NCBI RefSeq assembly: GCF_014174165.1
Contig: NZ_JABEQN010000010.1
Location: 1-64,000 of the forward strand
DNA: 64,000 nt
Source: Gluconacetobacter dulcium
Lineage (GTDB): Bacteria > Pseudomonadota > Alphaproteobacteria > Acetobacterales > Acetobacteraceae
Reading direction: 5' to 3'
The notes beneath the pieces were generated by a model. That model had not been told where the DNA came from. It searched no databases and saw nothing but the letters and a program-made list of their open reading frames with translations. Of the stretch, positions 9,315 through 18,905 are shown one piece after another (position 1 is the stretch's first letter; the number at the start of each line of letters is the position of its first letter). Position numbers and translations under genes: made by a program.

Positions 9315-10274
9315 ATGACCCATACCCATTCCACCGACCTGCTCGTGATCGGTGCCGGCCCCGCCGGCTACACCGCCGCCATCTACGCCGCCCGCGCCAA
9401 CCTGAAGCCGATTCTGGTTGCCGGCCTCCAGCCCGGCGGCCAGTTGATGATCACGACGGACGTGGAGAACTATCCGGGCTTCGCCCGTGGCATCCAGGGC
9501 CCGGAACTGATGGAACAGATGGCCGCGCAGGCTGCCCATGTCGGCACGCGGATCATCCACGACATCATTACGGAATGCGCGCTGGCCGAGCGTAAAGCTG
9601 ACGAACCTTTCCGCCTCGTCGGCGATTCGGGCGATGTCTATCTCGCCCGCTCGGTGGTGATCGCGACCGGAGCGCAGGCGAAGTGGCTGGGCATTCCCGG
9701 CGAGACCGAATATCAGGGCGCCGGAGTCTCGGCCTGCGCGACCTGTGACGGGTTTTTCTATCGCGGCCGTACGGTGGCCGTTATCGGCGGCGGCAATACG
9801 GCGGTGGAAGAGGCGCTGTACCTGACCCATCATGCCGAGCATGTGTTCCTGATCCATCGGCGCGACAGCCTGCGTGCCGAAAAGATTCTACAGGACCGGC
9901 TGTTCGCGCACCCCAAGATCACGGTGAAGTGGAACCGGGTGGCCGAAGAGATTGTCGCGGACGGCGAGCCGCCGGTGGTGACCGGCATCACCCTGCGCGA
10001 CACTGAAACCGGCGCTTCGGAAAATCTGTCGGTCGACGGCGTCTTCGTCGCCATCGGTCATGCGCCGCACACGGACATCTTCCGTGGCCAGATCGAAACC
10101 GACGACGAGGGGTATATCGTGACGAAGCCAGGGGGAACCCGCACTTCGGTGCCCGGCGTGTTCGCGGCCGGCGATGTTCAGGACAAGATCTACCGCCAGG
10201 CGATCACGGCTGCGGGAACAGGCTGCATGGCGGCGCTGGAAGCGGAACGTTTCCTGGCTGGAATACCGGGCTGA
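9315..10274 (+). CDS. trxB: Thioredoxin reductase
   Basis: This NADPH-dependent flavoenzyme reduces thioredoxin in the cytoplasm. The N-terminal FAD fold is LLVIGAGPAGYTAAIYAARA. The redox dithiol is C141-A-T-C144 within ACATCDGF. The NADPH fold is IGGGNTAVEEAL, and the C-terminal FAD motif is GVFAAGDVQD. The length (319 residues) is typical. I prefer the ATG at 9315, close after GCGGAG. An in-frame ATG at 9285 has no ribosome site and would add ten residues. The LysR gene downstream has its own start signals. Confidence 0.97.
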   Translation: MTHTHSTDLLVIGAGPAGYTAAIYAARANLKPILVAGLQPGGQLMITTDVENYPGFARGIQGPELMEQMAAQAAHVGTRIIHDIITECALAERKADEPFRLVGDSGDVYLARSVVIATGAQAKWLGIPGETEYQGAGVSACATCDGFFYRGRTVAVIGGGNTAVEEALYLTHHAEHVFLIHRRDSLRAEKILQDRLFAHPKITVKWNRVAEEIVADGEPPVVTGITLRDTETGASENLSVDGVFVAIGHAPHTDIFRGQIETDDEGYIVTKPGGTRTSVPGVFAAGDVQDKIYRQAITAAGTGCMAALEAERFLAGIPG

Positions 10275-10366
10275 CCTCCATCAAATCCTTGACCGGACGG
10301 CCCGTTTCGGTCACCAAAAGTAACTTTGGTTTCACTATTTCCTCCTGTCAGGATCGGAGCGTAGCA

Positions 10367-11254
10367 TTGGACTGGGACAAACTCCGTATTTTTCATGCGG
10401 TGGCCGAGGCCGGTTCGTTCACGCATGCGGGCGACGTGCTCAACCTTAGCCAGTCCGCGGTTTCGCGACAGATTTCGGCACTGGAAGAAGCCCTTCAGGT
10501 TCCGCTGTTCCATCGCCACGCCCGTGGCCTGATCCTGACCGAGCAGGGCGAGACCCTGAACCAGACCGTGCGGGAAGTGTTCTCGAAACTGGCGATGACG
10601 CAGTCGCTGTTGACCGAGAGCAAGGAAAAGGCTGCCGGCCGCCTGCGCGTGACGACGACGACGGGCTTCGGCACCTGTTGGCTGACGCCGCGCCTGCATC
10701 GGTTCATGGAAACCAATCCCGACATCACGATCACCCTGATCCTGGAAGATAACGACCTGGATCTGGGCATGCGCGAGGCCGATGTCGCCGTGCGGATGCA
10801 TCCGCCGCGCCAGCCCGACCTGATCCAGCGTCACCTCGCGGATTTCCCGCTGCCGATCTATGCCGCCCCCAGCTATCTGGAGGAATATGGCACCCCCCAG
10901 ACCCTCGACGAGCTGTCTGCCCACAAGCTGGTGCTGTTCGGCGGGTATCATCCGCCGGTTCCGCACATCAACTGGTTAGCGGAAGCTGGCGTGCCGTCCG
11001 ACGAAAAGCGGGGCGCGCGGCTTGAAGTCAACAGCCTGCCGGCGATGGCATCGGCCATCGCGGCCGGAGTCGGAATCGGCTCGGTGCCGCTTTACGCGAC
11101 CGGGCCGCATGCGCATCTGGTCAAGGTCCTGCCCGACATCCCGCTGCCGACGGTCGATGCCTATTTCGTCTATCCGGAAGAACTGCGCACCTCCAAGCGG
11201 GTTGCCGTGTTCCGCGATTTCCTGCTGTCGGAAATCAATGGCCGCCATCACTAA
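10367..11254 (+). CDS. LysR-family transcriptional regulator
   Basis: This 295-residue protein has an N-terminal winged HTH (LRIFHAVAEAGSFTHAGDVL, then LSQSAVSRQISALEEAL) and a C-terminal periplasmic-binding-protein-like effector domain. I chose the TTG at 10367 because GGAG sits 7 bases upstream and the product then begins LDWDKLRIF, as is usual for this group. The longer TTG start at 10289 would add 26 unlikely residues. It lies 92 bp after trxB on the same strand. Its ligand and targets are not evident. Confidence 0.93.
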   Translation: MDWDKLRIFHAVAEAGSFTHAGDVLNLSQSAVSRQISALEEALQVPLFHRHARGLILTEQGETLNQTVREVFSKLAMTQSLLTESKEKAAGRLRVTTTTGFGTCWLTPRLHRFMETNPDITITLILEDNDLDLGMREADVAVRMHPPRQPDLIQRHLADFPLPIYAAPSYLEEYGTPQTLDELSAHKLVLFGGYHPPVPHINWLAEAGVPSDEKRGARLEVNSLPAMASAIAAGVGIGSVPLYATGPHAHLVKVLPDIPLPTVDAYFVYPEELRTSKRVAVFRDFLLSEINGRHH

Positions 11255-11290
11255 GCGGGCCGACACCATCCGCAAGGAACCGCAGGACCG

Positions 11291-11506
11291 ATGAGCAGCC
11301 GCGACAAGCAGGGCAACGCCCCAGGCAAGCAGGCCTACGAAGCCCGCCGGGCCGCGAAGGCCGGCGTGAGCCTGGATAACTGGCTGGCCCGCAAGGATGA
11401 TACCCGCAAGGCCGCCTCCGCCCCGCAGGCGCAGCCCAATCCCGTGCTGGCCCAGGCGCGCTCTGTCTGGCGGCGCCTCATCGACCGAGCCCACCGACCC
11501 CTCTAA
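11291..11506 (+). CDS. Small basic protein of unknown function (71 aa)
   Basis: I do not recognise this protein. The start ATG follows CAGGACCG. The composition is charged and mostly helical (GKQAYEARRAAKAGVSLDNW), without signal or membrane segment. It contains a repeated Ala/Gln/Pro stretch and ends in RRLIDRAHRPL. It lies 36 bp after the LysR gene and may be co-transcribed. Codon use resembles its neighbours, so it is probably real. Confidence 0.6.
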   Translation: MSSRDKQGNAPGKQAYEARRAAKAGVSLDNWLARKDDTRKAASAPQAQPNPVLAQARSVWRRLIDRAHRPL

Positions 11507-11798
11507 GAGTCTGTCACAGACCCCGCTGAAGGCGCTTTCCGGCGCCTTCGACAGATTGGCACTGAGGCCGTTTCAAAAGCTTCTGATGGTGCGCGGAAGC
11601 GCAGCCATCGCCGCGCGTCTGGTGGCAGTTTTGGGGGCGGCGGAAGGAGCGGCCCCGTGGGCCGTAAGCCTTGGCCGCAACAGACTGCCGTCAGGCCACC
11701 GCGAGCAGCGGCATCGAAACTGACCTTCAGCAACGCACGCCGCGGCGCCCCACGAGGGGTGACGGCGCGCAGCCGCTCCCCTGCCCTGCTCCTGGCGT
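11507..11798. other. Intergenic stretch with one hairpin
   Basis: No gene is supported. An 8-bp perfect stem (GAAGGCGC / GCGCCTTC) with a 6-base loop lies at 11528-11549, about 20 bp after the small gene. It has no T-tract, so it may be a weak terminator or a repeat remnant. The rest shows unremarkable open frames on both strands with no start signals. Confidence 0.4.
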
Positions 11799-12071
11799 TC
11801 AGCTATGGCGGTGGGCGGTGCGCCCGAGCCGGCAGCGATGCGATTTGTCGCGATAATACATGGCCTGCCCGATCGGGGCGAAATAGTGCCGCTGGCCGAT
11901 GGCCCGCAGCCTGTGGCCGTGCGTCCCGATCACCGCGTCATGCGATGCGCAGAGATGCGCTGCCAGGCCGCTACGATGATGATGATGCGTGCGGGTGCCG
12001 GCCCAGGCCGGCGCGGCAACGCAGGACGCCGAGACACACACCGCAAGAAGACCAGAGATTACGTCCCGCAC
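11799..12071 (-). CDS. Small exported histidine-rich protein, unknown function
   Basis: From the GTG at 12071 (AGGG 9 bases upstream) this gives 90 residues. They begin with a clean signal peptide (RDVISGLLAVCVSASCVAAP, cleavage near AWAG). The mature part of about 65 residues is rich in His and Arg (THHHHRSG near its start, TAHRHS at its end) with two cysteines. His clusters suggest metal binding, but that is inference. A second GTG at 12077 is also possible. No family is recognised. Confidence 0.5.
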   Translation of the reverse strand: MRDVISGLLAVCVSASCVAAPAWAGTRTHHHHRSGLAAHLCASHDAVIGTHGHRLRAIGQRHYFAPIGQAMYYRDKSHRCRLGRTAHRHS

Positions 12072-12200
12072 GCTCACGCACCCTCGCCGTCCGGCGCCAA
12101 TCATGGAGAAGAACTGGTAGCAGCCAAGCCTGGAACGTATCAAGAACAATCCGTCGGACGCGCGCAGGTGCGCCACATCGCACCCGTCCTGGGTGGGCGG

Positions 12201-12500
12201 TCAGTCTTCCCCGGAATCGACGCCGCCATTGACCCGCTCGCGCAGTTCCTTCCCGGCTTTGAAGAACGGAACGACCTTTTCATCCACCGCCACCATTTCG
12301 CCGGTGCGGGGATTGCGGCCGGTGCGGGCATCACGCTTCTTGACCGTGAACGCCCCGAATCCACGCAGTTCCACCCGGTCCCCGCGTGCCAGGGCCCCGC
12401 TGATCTCGCTGAAAATCGTCTGAACGATCAGTTCGACATCGCGGCCGAGAAGGTGCGGATTGGCAGCAGCCAGTTCGGCAATCAGCTCCGATTTGGTCAT
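12201..12500 (-). CDS. ihfB: Integration host factor subunit beta
   Basis: This 99-residue HU/IHF-family protein bends DNA as a heterodimer with IHF-alpha. The family signature is visible ([20 protein letters not shown], then RNPRTGE with the beta-arm proline). The N-terminus [11 protein letters not shown] is typical of the beta subunit. The start is the ATG at 12500. The gene follows sppA by about 20 bp on the same strand, probably as one transcript. Confidence 0.95.
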   Translation of the reverse strand: MTKSELIAELAAANPHLLGRDVELIVQTIFSEISGALARGDRVELRGFGAFTVKKRDARTGRNPRTGEMVAVDEKVVPFFKAGKELRERVNGGVDSGED

Positions 12501-12520
12501 CCGTCTTGTCCCGTTTCGAT

Positions 12521-13459
12521 TCAAGGTTTCCAGAGCGCGACCGCTCCGTCGAGCGCAACACCTTGCGATACCACAGATCCCGCCCATTCCTCACCAAGAA
12601 TGACGCTGAGCATGCTGCGCGTCAGTCGCGAGATCCATTTCCCCTTGGCCGGCGCCTTCAGATCGACAACAGGAACCGTGTCGGGAAGGTGCTGTTTGCG
12701 GGCCAGCCAAGCCACGGCGTCGCGCTCGGTGCCGATCTGGTCGATCAGCCCCAGAGGCAGCGCCTGCCGGCCGGTATAGGGGCGCCCGTCGGCCAGCGTG
12801 CGCACCTTGTCGACCGGCATATGCCGCCCGTCCGCGACCATCGTGACGAACTGGTCGAACAGGTCCGCCACGACGCCCTGGAGCATTTGCCGCCCTTCAG
12901 GCGACAGCGGCTGGACGGCCGAAGGCTGCCCCTTCAGCGGGCCGGACACCAGTTCGTCCACCCGCACACCCACGCGATCCAGCAGGCCGGAGACATCCGG
13001 GGCCTGCATGATCACGCCGATCGACCCGGTCAGGGTCGACTGGCCGGCGAAGATACGCTGCGCCGGCACCGAAATCATGTAACCCGCCGAGGCCGCGACC
13101 CCGCCCATCGTCACCACGACGGGCTTGCGCGCGGCGAAGCGGGCCACCGCGTCGTGCAGGGCCTCGCCACCGCTGACCGAGCCGCCCGGACTGTCGACCG
13201 ACAGCACCAGTCCACGCACCCTGTCGGCCTTTGCGGCGCGGTCGATCAGGTCGATCAGCTTGCGATTGTCCGACCCGATGATCCCGCTGACCCGAACCCT
13301 GGCCAGGTGGTCGCTGCCGATCATGGGAGCATGATGGAACAGCGTATGACCACCCAGCCCCAGCCAGGCCAGAACGAAGGCGGCCACCGCCCCCACTCGC
13401 CAGAAGATCAGCCGGCGGCGCAGACGCAACCGGTCGACCACCAGATCGGGATCAGCCAT
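12521..13459 (-). CDS. sppA: Signal peptide peptidase SppA, short form
   Basis: This inner-membrane serine protease of family S49 digests released signal peptides. One N-terminal membrane segment lies at about residues 18-40. The nucleophile is S124 in GGVAASAGY and the general base is K176 in SGPLKGQPS. Their 52-residue spacing equals that of the short Bacillus SppA. The length of 312 residues fits the single-domain form rather than the duplicated E. coli form. ihfB follows directly. Confidence 0.95.
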   Translation of the reverse strand: MADPDLVVDRLRLRRRLIFWRVGAVAAFVLAWLGLGGHTLFHHAPMIGSDHLARVRVSGIIGSDNRKLIDLIDRAAKADRVRGLVLSVDSPGGSVSGGEALHDAVARFAARKPVVVTMGGVAASAGYMISVPAQRIFAGQSTLTGSIGVIMQAPDVSGLLDRVGVRVDELVSGPLKGQPSAVQPLSPEGRQMLQGVVADLFDQFVTMVADGRHMPVDKVRTLADGRPYTGRQALPLGLIDQIGTERDAVAWLARKQHLPDTVPVVDLKAPAKGKWISRLTRSMLSVILGEEWAGSVVSQGVALDGAVALWKP

Positions 13460-13495
13460 GGGACCGCCGGGCGATCCGCGACGCGAACCGCATCA

Positions 13496-13984
13496 TTACT
13501 CCTGCGGCGCGGCCGGCTTGCGCCCACGGCGGGCGGCCGGCTTGGCGGCCGCGTCGCTCTCGGTCGGCGTTTCTTCCACCGTCGCGGTGATCTTGCGGCC
13601 CAACCCGATTTCCCGCGCCAGGGTGGAGCGGCGTTCGGCGTAGTTCGGGGCGACCATCGGGTAATCCGTGGGCAGGCCCCAACGCTCGCGATACTGGTCC
13701 GGCGTCATGCCGTAGGCGCTTTGCAGATGCCGCTTGAGCATCTTCAGCTTCTTTCCGTCTTCGAGGCAGACGATGTAGTCCGGGAAGACCGACCGCTTGA
13801 TCGGCACTGCGGGTTGCAGCTTCTCAGGTTCCGGCGCGACCTGGCCGAGCGAGGTCAACGCCTGATAGACCTGCCGGATCAAATCAGGCACGCCATCGGC
13901 GACTACGCTGTTGTTCGAAACATGCGCGGATACGATCTGCGCCGTGAGTTCCAACAAAGAGGCACCCTGCTCGATTTCCGACAT
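13496..13984 (-). CDS. mucR: MucR/Ros-family transcriptional regulator
   Basis: This 162-residue alphaproteobacterial regulator controls surface polysaccharide, motility or cell-cycle genes in relatives. The core is intact (YIVCLEDGKKLKMLKRHLQS, then YGMTPDQYRERWGLPTDYPM). In the zinc-finger region only one Cys (CLED) and one His (RHL) of the usual four ligands are evident. The second Cys is replaced by Asp and the second His appears replaced by Ala, as in some family members that fold with other ligands or without zinc. The C-terminal tail is Ala/Lys/Arg-rich and probably disordered. It is divergent from rbsK across a 141-bp AT-rich gap. Confidence 0.93.
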   Translation of the reverse strand: MSEIEQGASLLELTAQIVSAHVSNNSVVADGVPDLIRQVYQALTSLGQVAPEPEKLQPAVPIKRSVFPDYIVCLEDGKKLKMLKRHLQSAYGMTPDQYRERWGLPTDYPMVAPNYAERRSTLAREIGLGRKITATVEETPTESDAAAKPAARRGRKPAAPQE

Positions 13985-14024
13985 ACCGAAATCCCATTCT
14001 GTTATTATGACTTCTTACGACATC

Positions 14025-14037
14025 ACGCGATTCGCGT
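14025..14037. promoter_or_regulatory. 13-bp palindrome between mucR and rbsK
   Basis: ACGCGA-T-TCGCGT is a perfect odd palindrome in an otherwise AT-rich 141-bp divergent promoter region. It is a candidate operator. Which protein binds it is unknown. Confidence 0.35.
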
Positions 14038-14125
14038 CGCTTCTCTATCATAAGTATCTTGAAATGGCAGCGCAGACAAATAATTCTTACGAAACATTTT
14101 TTATTTTTAACGGGAACGACCGACG

Positions 14126-15076
14126 ATGAGCGTTACAAGAAGTAATAACCCGTCAATCATCGCGTTCGGAAGCGTCAATATCGACATCAGCGCACGTGTG
14201 AATCACTTTCCCGTTCCGGGCGAAACCTTGCATGCACACGATGCCGGGCTCGGCCTGGGCGGCAAAGGCGCCAATCAGGCCGTCGCGGCGGCCCGGCTGG
14301 GCGCCGATGTGCGGCTTGTGGGCCGGACGGGAGACGATCCACTGGCTGATTTCGCGGCCGATTCGCTCCGGCGGCACGGTGTCGGCGCCGAGAATTTATA
14401 CCGCTCGGCCGGCGACCTGACGGGACTCGCGATGATCTGTACCGACTCGGGCGGCGAAAACACGATCGTCGTCGTGGGCGGTGCCAACATGGCGATCGAC
14501 GGCACCGACATCGCCCGCCTGGTGCCCCTTCTGACACCGGGCACGATCGTACTGATGCAATGCGAAATTCCGCTGGACGCGCTGCGCGCCGCAGCCCAGG
14601 CCGTTATGCAGGCCGGCGCGCGGCTGATTCTCGACCCCGCCCCGGTGCCGCAGGATGGCCTGCCTCCCGACCTGTTTCCCCTCGCCGAGTTGATGACACC
14701 GAACGAAACCGAGACGGAACGCCTGACCGGCCTGCGCCCGCATGACGCGGAAAGCGCACGCCATGCGGCCGACAGGCTGCACCGCCTGGGTCTGCGGCGC
14801 GCCATCGTGAAACTGGGCGCGCGGGGCGTTCTGTATTCGGACGAATACGGACATGGATTCGTGCCGCCTTTTACTGTCGATGCCGTGGACAGCACGGCGG
14901 CCGGCGACTGCTTCAATGGCGGCCTGGCGGTCGCGCTGTCGTCGGGCATGGATCTGGCCGGCGCGACGCGCTACGCGGCCGCCTGCGGCGCCCTGGCCAC
15001 CACACGCCGGGGCGCCTCGGACGCCGCGCCAACCCGGCCGGAGGTCGAGCGCCTGCTGACCGCGCAGCCGGCATAG
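14126..15076 (+). CDS. rbsK: Ribokinase (PfkB-family sugar kinase)
   Basis: This cytoplasmic kinase is expected to phosphorylate D-ribose at O5 with ATP. Visible PfkB features are the N-terminal FGSVNIDISARVNHFP, the substrate-site GLGGKGANQAVAAARLGA, and the C-terminal DSTAAGDCFNGG with catalytic base D261. The length of 316 residues is normal. The family also includes other sugar and nucleoside kinases. The spacing and GKGANQ motif favour ribokinase. It converges with a guanine deaminase gene 9 bp away, so ribose released from nucleosides may be its source. Confidence 0.88.
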   Translation: MSVTRSNNPSIIAFGSVNIDISARVNHFPVPGETLHAHDAGLGLGGKGANQAVAAARLGADVRLVGRTGDDPLADFAADSLRRHGVGAENLYRSAGDLTGLAMICTDSGGENTIVVVGGANMAIDGTDIARLVPLLTPGTIVLMQCEIPLDALRAAAQAVMQAGARLILDPAPVPQDGLPPDLFPLAELMTPNETETERLTGLRPHDAESARHAADRLHRLGLRRAIVKLGARGVLYSDEYGHGFVPPFTVDAVDSTAAGDCFNGGLAVALSSGMDLAGATRYAAACGALATTRRGASDAAPTRPEVERLLTAQPA

Positions 15077-15085
15077 GCGGCGGCG

Positions 15086-16498
15086 TTATGCGGGCCGCGG
15101 CCCCTGCCCTGTCTGCTGCCCATCGGTCCAGACATGCGTGATATTGGCGCGCGACGCCGTATAGAGCGCCGTGGCCAGCAGGTCTTCGTCACTCTCGTCG
15201 CCCCATAGCCGCATGGTGCCCAGCGGGGCGTCTGGGTCGATGCGCAGCGCATCGAAATGCTGGCCGGGCGCGAAGCGGCCCACCGGCAGGTCCAGCGCGT
15301 CGCCCCCGCCCGCCGTGGCCAGATGGAAAGCCGTCATCATGTCCACCGCGCTCCCCGGCCGGCCGCGCTCCGCCGCCGGCCGGTCAGGGTCCACGCCGTC
15401 GCGCAGCATACGCGACGCGGCCACCGTCATGCGCATCGTCCCCATCATCGAGGCTGAAGGGCCGCCCGCGATATCGGTCCCCAGCCCCACCCGCACGCCC
15501 TTGTCCAGCGCGACGCGCAGCGGAAAGATCGCATTGGCGAACCAAGCGTTCGAGAGCGGGCAATGCGCCACCGCCCCACCCCGCCGGGCCAGCAGATCCA
15601 TGTCAGACGCGGTGATGAAATTGCCGTGGGCCAGCACCGTATGGCGGGTCAGCAGACCGAAACGGTCGAGTGCCTCCATATCGCTGTGCCCGAAGCGGGC
15701 CTGGCCGTAATCGCGCGCCCAGTCGCTTTCGGCGCAATGGGTCTGCACATGGCAACCGCACTCACCGGCCAGATCGCCGAGTGCGTGCAGCATGTCGTCG
15801 GTGCATGAGGGCAGGAAGCGCGGCGTGATCACCGGCCGCACCCATCCGGCATTGGCGGGGTGAGCCGCGATATGCGCCGCGACCGCCCGCGTGGCGGCCA
15901 CGCCCTCGGCCACCGAGGCGTCGCGATAGAAATCCGGGCACTGGTCGGGATTGTCCATCACCACGCGCCCCACCAGCGCCCGCTGCCGGGCCTCGATGCA
16001 GGCATCGGCCAGCTCGCACGTCGCCTCTACATGCCGGCTGGCGAAATACAGCGCCGTGGTGGTGCCCCCCGCCAGCAGGTCGGCCACGAGGCGCCGATAG
16101 ACCGACCGCGCGAACAGGCGGTCGGCGTAGCGCGCTTCCAGCGGGAAGGTATAGCGTTGCAGCCAGACCTCCAGCGGCTGGTCCAGGCCCTTGCCGAGTT
16201 GCGGATATTGCGGCGCATGCACATGCAGGTCGACCAGGCCGGGGATCAGGAGGCCGTCCAGCGTCACCAGTCGGCCTGCCTGTGCCGCCTCCCGCGCCAG
16301 GGTGCGATGCTCTTCGCTGCCCGCGTGGCAGACCGCGGCGATCCGCCCATCGGCACCGATTTCCAGCAATCCGCCCGCCATCCGCTCCAGCCGGCCGGCG
16401 ACCGGTGCATGGAACCAGTCCCCGGATACCACGCAGTTCCGCAGATCCGCCCATGCATGGGGACCGGAACGATGTGGAGCGGGCCATTGATCGGTCAT
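15086..16498 (-). CDS. Guanine deaminase-like amidohydrolase
   Basis: This 470-residue cytoplasmic zinc amidohydrolase has the metal pair H92-V-H94 in GLVDLHVHAPQYPQLGKG. The guanine-deaminase signature LEVWLQRYTFPLEARYAD follows, then HCAESDWARDYG and the Asp in GLGTDIAGGPSASM. The 'QYPQLGKGLDQPLEVWL' arrangement is closer to the eukaryotic-type enzyme than to the one encoded at 18906. It would turn guanine into xanthine. A related substrate cannot be excluded. It is divergent from the FUSC exporter. Confidence 0.85.
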   Translation of the reverse strand: MTDQWPAPHRSGPHAWADLRNCVVSGDWFHAPVAGRLERMAGGLLEIGADGRIAAVCHAGSEEHRTLAREAAQAGRLVTLDGLLIPGLVDLHVHAPQYPQLGKGLDQPLEVWLQRYTFPLEARYADRLFARSVYRRLVADLLAGGTTTALYFASRHVEATCELADACIEARQRALVGRVVMDNPDQCPDFYRDASVAEGVAATRAVAAHIAAHPANAGWVRPVITPRFLPSCTDDMLHALGDLAGECGCHVQTHCAESDWARDYGQARFGHSDMEALDRFGLLTRHTVLAHGNFITASDMDLLARRGGAVAHCPLSNAWFANAIFPLRVALDKGVRVGLGTDIAGGPSASMMGTMRMTVAASRMLRDGVDPDRPAAERGRPGSAVDMMTAFHLATAGGGDALDLPVGRFAPGQHFDALRIDPDAPLGTMRLWGDESDEDLLATALYTASRANITHVWTDGQQTGQGPRPA

Positions 16499-16603
16499 TC
16501 ATCTCTCCCTGCGGCGGTTCGGCCATGCGACTGCCGCCGCTTATGACTGATATACACAGTCTGGCTATCGTCCCGGAGAAGCGTGACCTAGTCTAATCGT
16601 GAA

Positions 16604-18820
16604 TTGCCCCTGCCGCCGGATACCCCTCACGCCGTGCCCGTCTTCCCCGCCTTTGCCCTCAGCATGCTGGATCGCCTCCTGTCATGGCGCCCGCCGACTC
16701 TCCGACCACCGGGAGCCGGGCGGCTGAGCCATCTGCGGTGGCTATATGCCCCCAAGGCCGATGCCGTCGGCTTTGCGCTGCGCACGACCGCCGCCGCCAT
16801 CCTGTCGCTGATCCTGGCGATGTGGATGGAACTGGACGACCCGCAATGGGCGCCGATGACCGTGTGGATCGTCGCGCAGGGATCGCGCGGCGAAAGCCTG
16901 TCGAAGGCGCGATGGCGTCTGGTGGGCACGGCCATCGGCGCTATTTCCGCCGTCGCGCTGGTGGCGGCCTTTCCACAGGCGCCGTGGCTGTTCTTTCCGG
17001 CGATCGGCATATGGATCGGGTTATGTTGCAGCGTGGCCACGCTGGTGCGCAACTTCCGCTCCTACGCGCTGGTTCTGTCGGGCTATACCTGCGCCATCAT
17101 CGCGCTGGATGCCGTACGCGACCCGAACGACGTGTTCATGATCGCGATGTCGCGCTCGACCTACATCGTGCTGGGCATCGCGTGCGAAAGTCTGATCGCC
17201 GGCCTGCTGTCCCATAATCTGGCCGATACCGCGCGCCGCAATATTCGCGAGAAGCTGCTCTCGGCCCTGACCAGTTCCTCCAACGCCATTGCCGACCTGC
17301 TGGCCGGCAACGAGGAAGCCTTCGTCCGTTCGCGCGCCCTGTTCGGCACCATCCTGACGATCAACGACCAGATCGAGTTCAGCGAGATCGAGATGGGGCC
17401 GCACGGGCATGAGGGCGATCATGCGCGCGCGGCCCTGGCCACGGTGTCGGTGCTGCTGTCGCGCGGGCTGGGCATGACCGCGCGCCTGCGCGCGCTGGGT
17501 ACGGCCCACGCGGGCTTTACCGAAACGTCGCTGCTGGTGCGCACCTATCTTCAGGGCCTGCCGCCTCGCCTGAAACAGGACGAGGACCTGCCGGAGGTGC
17601 TGGCCGACCTGCGCGCGCTGCGCGGTGTCTGCCGCCAGCAGATCGTCAATGCGCTGACCGAGGAAAGCAGCGGCCAGCACCCGCCCGACAGCCCCGAGAT
17701 CCAGTCGCTGCTGGACGGGCGCATCCTGCACAGCGCGCTGGAGGAACTGCTGGCGGAACTCCAGCAGGCGCTGGAGGAATTCGATGCCAGCCACCGCGTC
17801 ATCCGGGGAGACCGTTTCCACTTCCGCCTGAAAGCGCATCGCGACCTCAAGGAGGCGGCCCATAACGGCATTCGCGCCGCCGTCGCGATTACCGCGGCGG
17901 GACTGATCTGGGAAATCACGGCCTGGCCGAGCGGCCTGGCCTTCATCATCATGGTCGCCCTGACCTGCGGCCTGTTCGCCACCCGCGAAAACCCGGTCCT
18001 GGGCACCATGAACTTCCTGCTTGGCGCGGTGTGGGCGGTCGGGGTCTCGTTCGTCCTGGTCATGCTGATCCTGCCGCGTCCGGCGGATTTCGAGGTTCTG
18101 GCGGCCTGCCTGGCACTGCCGATGTTCGCCGGCGGGCTGGCTACCCGCAATCCGGCCACCGCCGGGGCCGCCGCGTCCTATACCCTCTTCCTTTCCAACC
18201 TGATCGGCCCGTCGAACCAGGGCCGGCTGAACGAGATCGCGTATTTCAATTCCTCGCTCTCGCTGCTGGCCAGCATCGGGTTCTCCGTGCTGATCTTCCG
18301 CACCATCCTGCCTTTCAGCAGTCGGGCCGAGCGCCTGCGCATGCGCGAACATAATCTGTACGACCTGCACCATCTGGCGTCGGCGATGCCCATTCCGCAG
18401 ACCCATGACTGGATCGGGCTGAACACCGACCGCTTCGCCCGGCTGATCCGCCATGCCGGCCCCACCCCGACACCGACGATCGAAGCCTATCTGCAAGGTA
18501 CGCTCTCGGTCATGACGATCGGGCTGAACATCATCCGCGTGCGCACCGTCCTGGCCCGCGACCAGCTTCCGCTCCGGGCGCACCGCCCGCTGCTGCTTGT
18601 CCTGCGCCGGATGGCGCAATTCACCGGTAAGCACGGCCGCACGGCGCAGGCGGCCCGCCTTGCCGTCGCCAGCCTGCGCGGCATCGAGGCCAGGGAACCC
18701 AATATCGGTGCCCGCATCGAACTGACCCGCGCCATTGCCTATCTGCTGGTCATTTCGAACGAACTGGACGCCAATGCGACGTTTCTCGATACGTCGTCGT
18801 CCTATCGTCCGCCCACCTAG
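16604..18820 (+). CDS. FUSC-family inner-membrane transporter
   Basis: This protein of about 738 residues has two sets of about five membrane helices (roughly residues 55-210 and 420-570). They are separated and followed by cytoplasmic helical domains, the layout of the FUSC/YccS/AaeB group of aromatic-acid efflux proteins. The signature is FALRTTAAAILSLILAMWM, then DDPQWAPMTVWIV. The TTG at 16604 has no clear ribosome site. GTG at 16634 and ATG at 16664 are equally possible starts. It sits between two guanine deaminase genes and runs in the same direction as the second, so export of a purine breakdown product is a reasonable guess only. Confidence 0.85.
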   Translation: MPLPPDTPHAVPVFPAFALSMLDRLLSWRPPTLRPPGAGRLSHLRWLYAPKADAVGFALRTTAAAILSLILAMWMELDDPQWAPMTVWIVAQGSRGESLSKARWRLVGTAIGAISAVALVAAFPQAPWLFFPAIGIWIGLCCSVATLVRNFRSYALVLSGYTCAIIALDAVRDPNDVFMIAMSRSTYIVLGIACESLIAGLLSHNLADTARRNIREKLLSALTSSSNAIADLLAGNEEAFVRSRALFGTILTINDQIEFSEIEMGPHGHEGDHARAALATVSVLLSRGLGMTARLRALGTAHAGFTETSLLVRTYLQGLPPRLKQDEDLPEVLADLRALRGVCRQQIVNALTEESSGQHPPDSPEIQSLLDGRILHSALEELLAELQQALEEFDASHRVIRGDRFHFRLKAHRDLKEAAHNGIRAAVAITAAGLIWEITAWPSGLAFIIMVALTCGLFATRENPVLGTMNFLLGAVWAVGVSFVLVMLILPRPADFEVLAACLALPMFAGGLATRNPATAGAAASYTLFLSNLIGPSNQGRLNEIAYFNSSLSLLASIGFSVLIFRTILPFSSRAERLRMREHNLYDLHHLASAMPIPQTHDWIGLNTDRFARLIRHAGPTPTPTIEAYLQGTLSVMTIGLNIIRVRTVLARDQLPLRAHRPLLLVLRRMAQFTGKHGRTAQAARLAVASLRGIEAREPNIGARIELTRAIAYLLVISNELDANATFLDTSSSYRPPT

Positions 18821-18905
18821 ACCTGTCCGCCCGGCGTGCCGCCTTTTCCTGCCGGCACAAAACAGGCAACACTGACCGGATCGAGCCAGACCGAGTACCC
18901 CGATC

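Noticed and set aside
11507-11798. A possible insertion-sequence remnant after the small basic gene
   Set aside because: No transposase motif and no terminal inverted repeats were found. Only one short hairpin is present.
12506-14053. A 515-codon plus-strand open frame
   Set aside because: It is antisense to sppA and mucR, rich in Arg/His/Gln with no family motif, and crosses two real genes. It is a GC-rich shadow.
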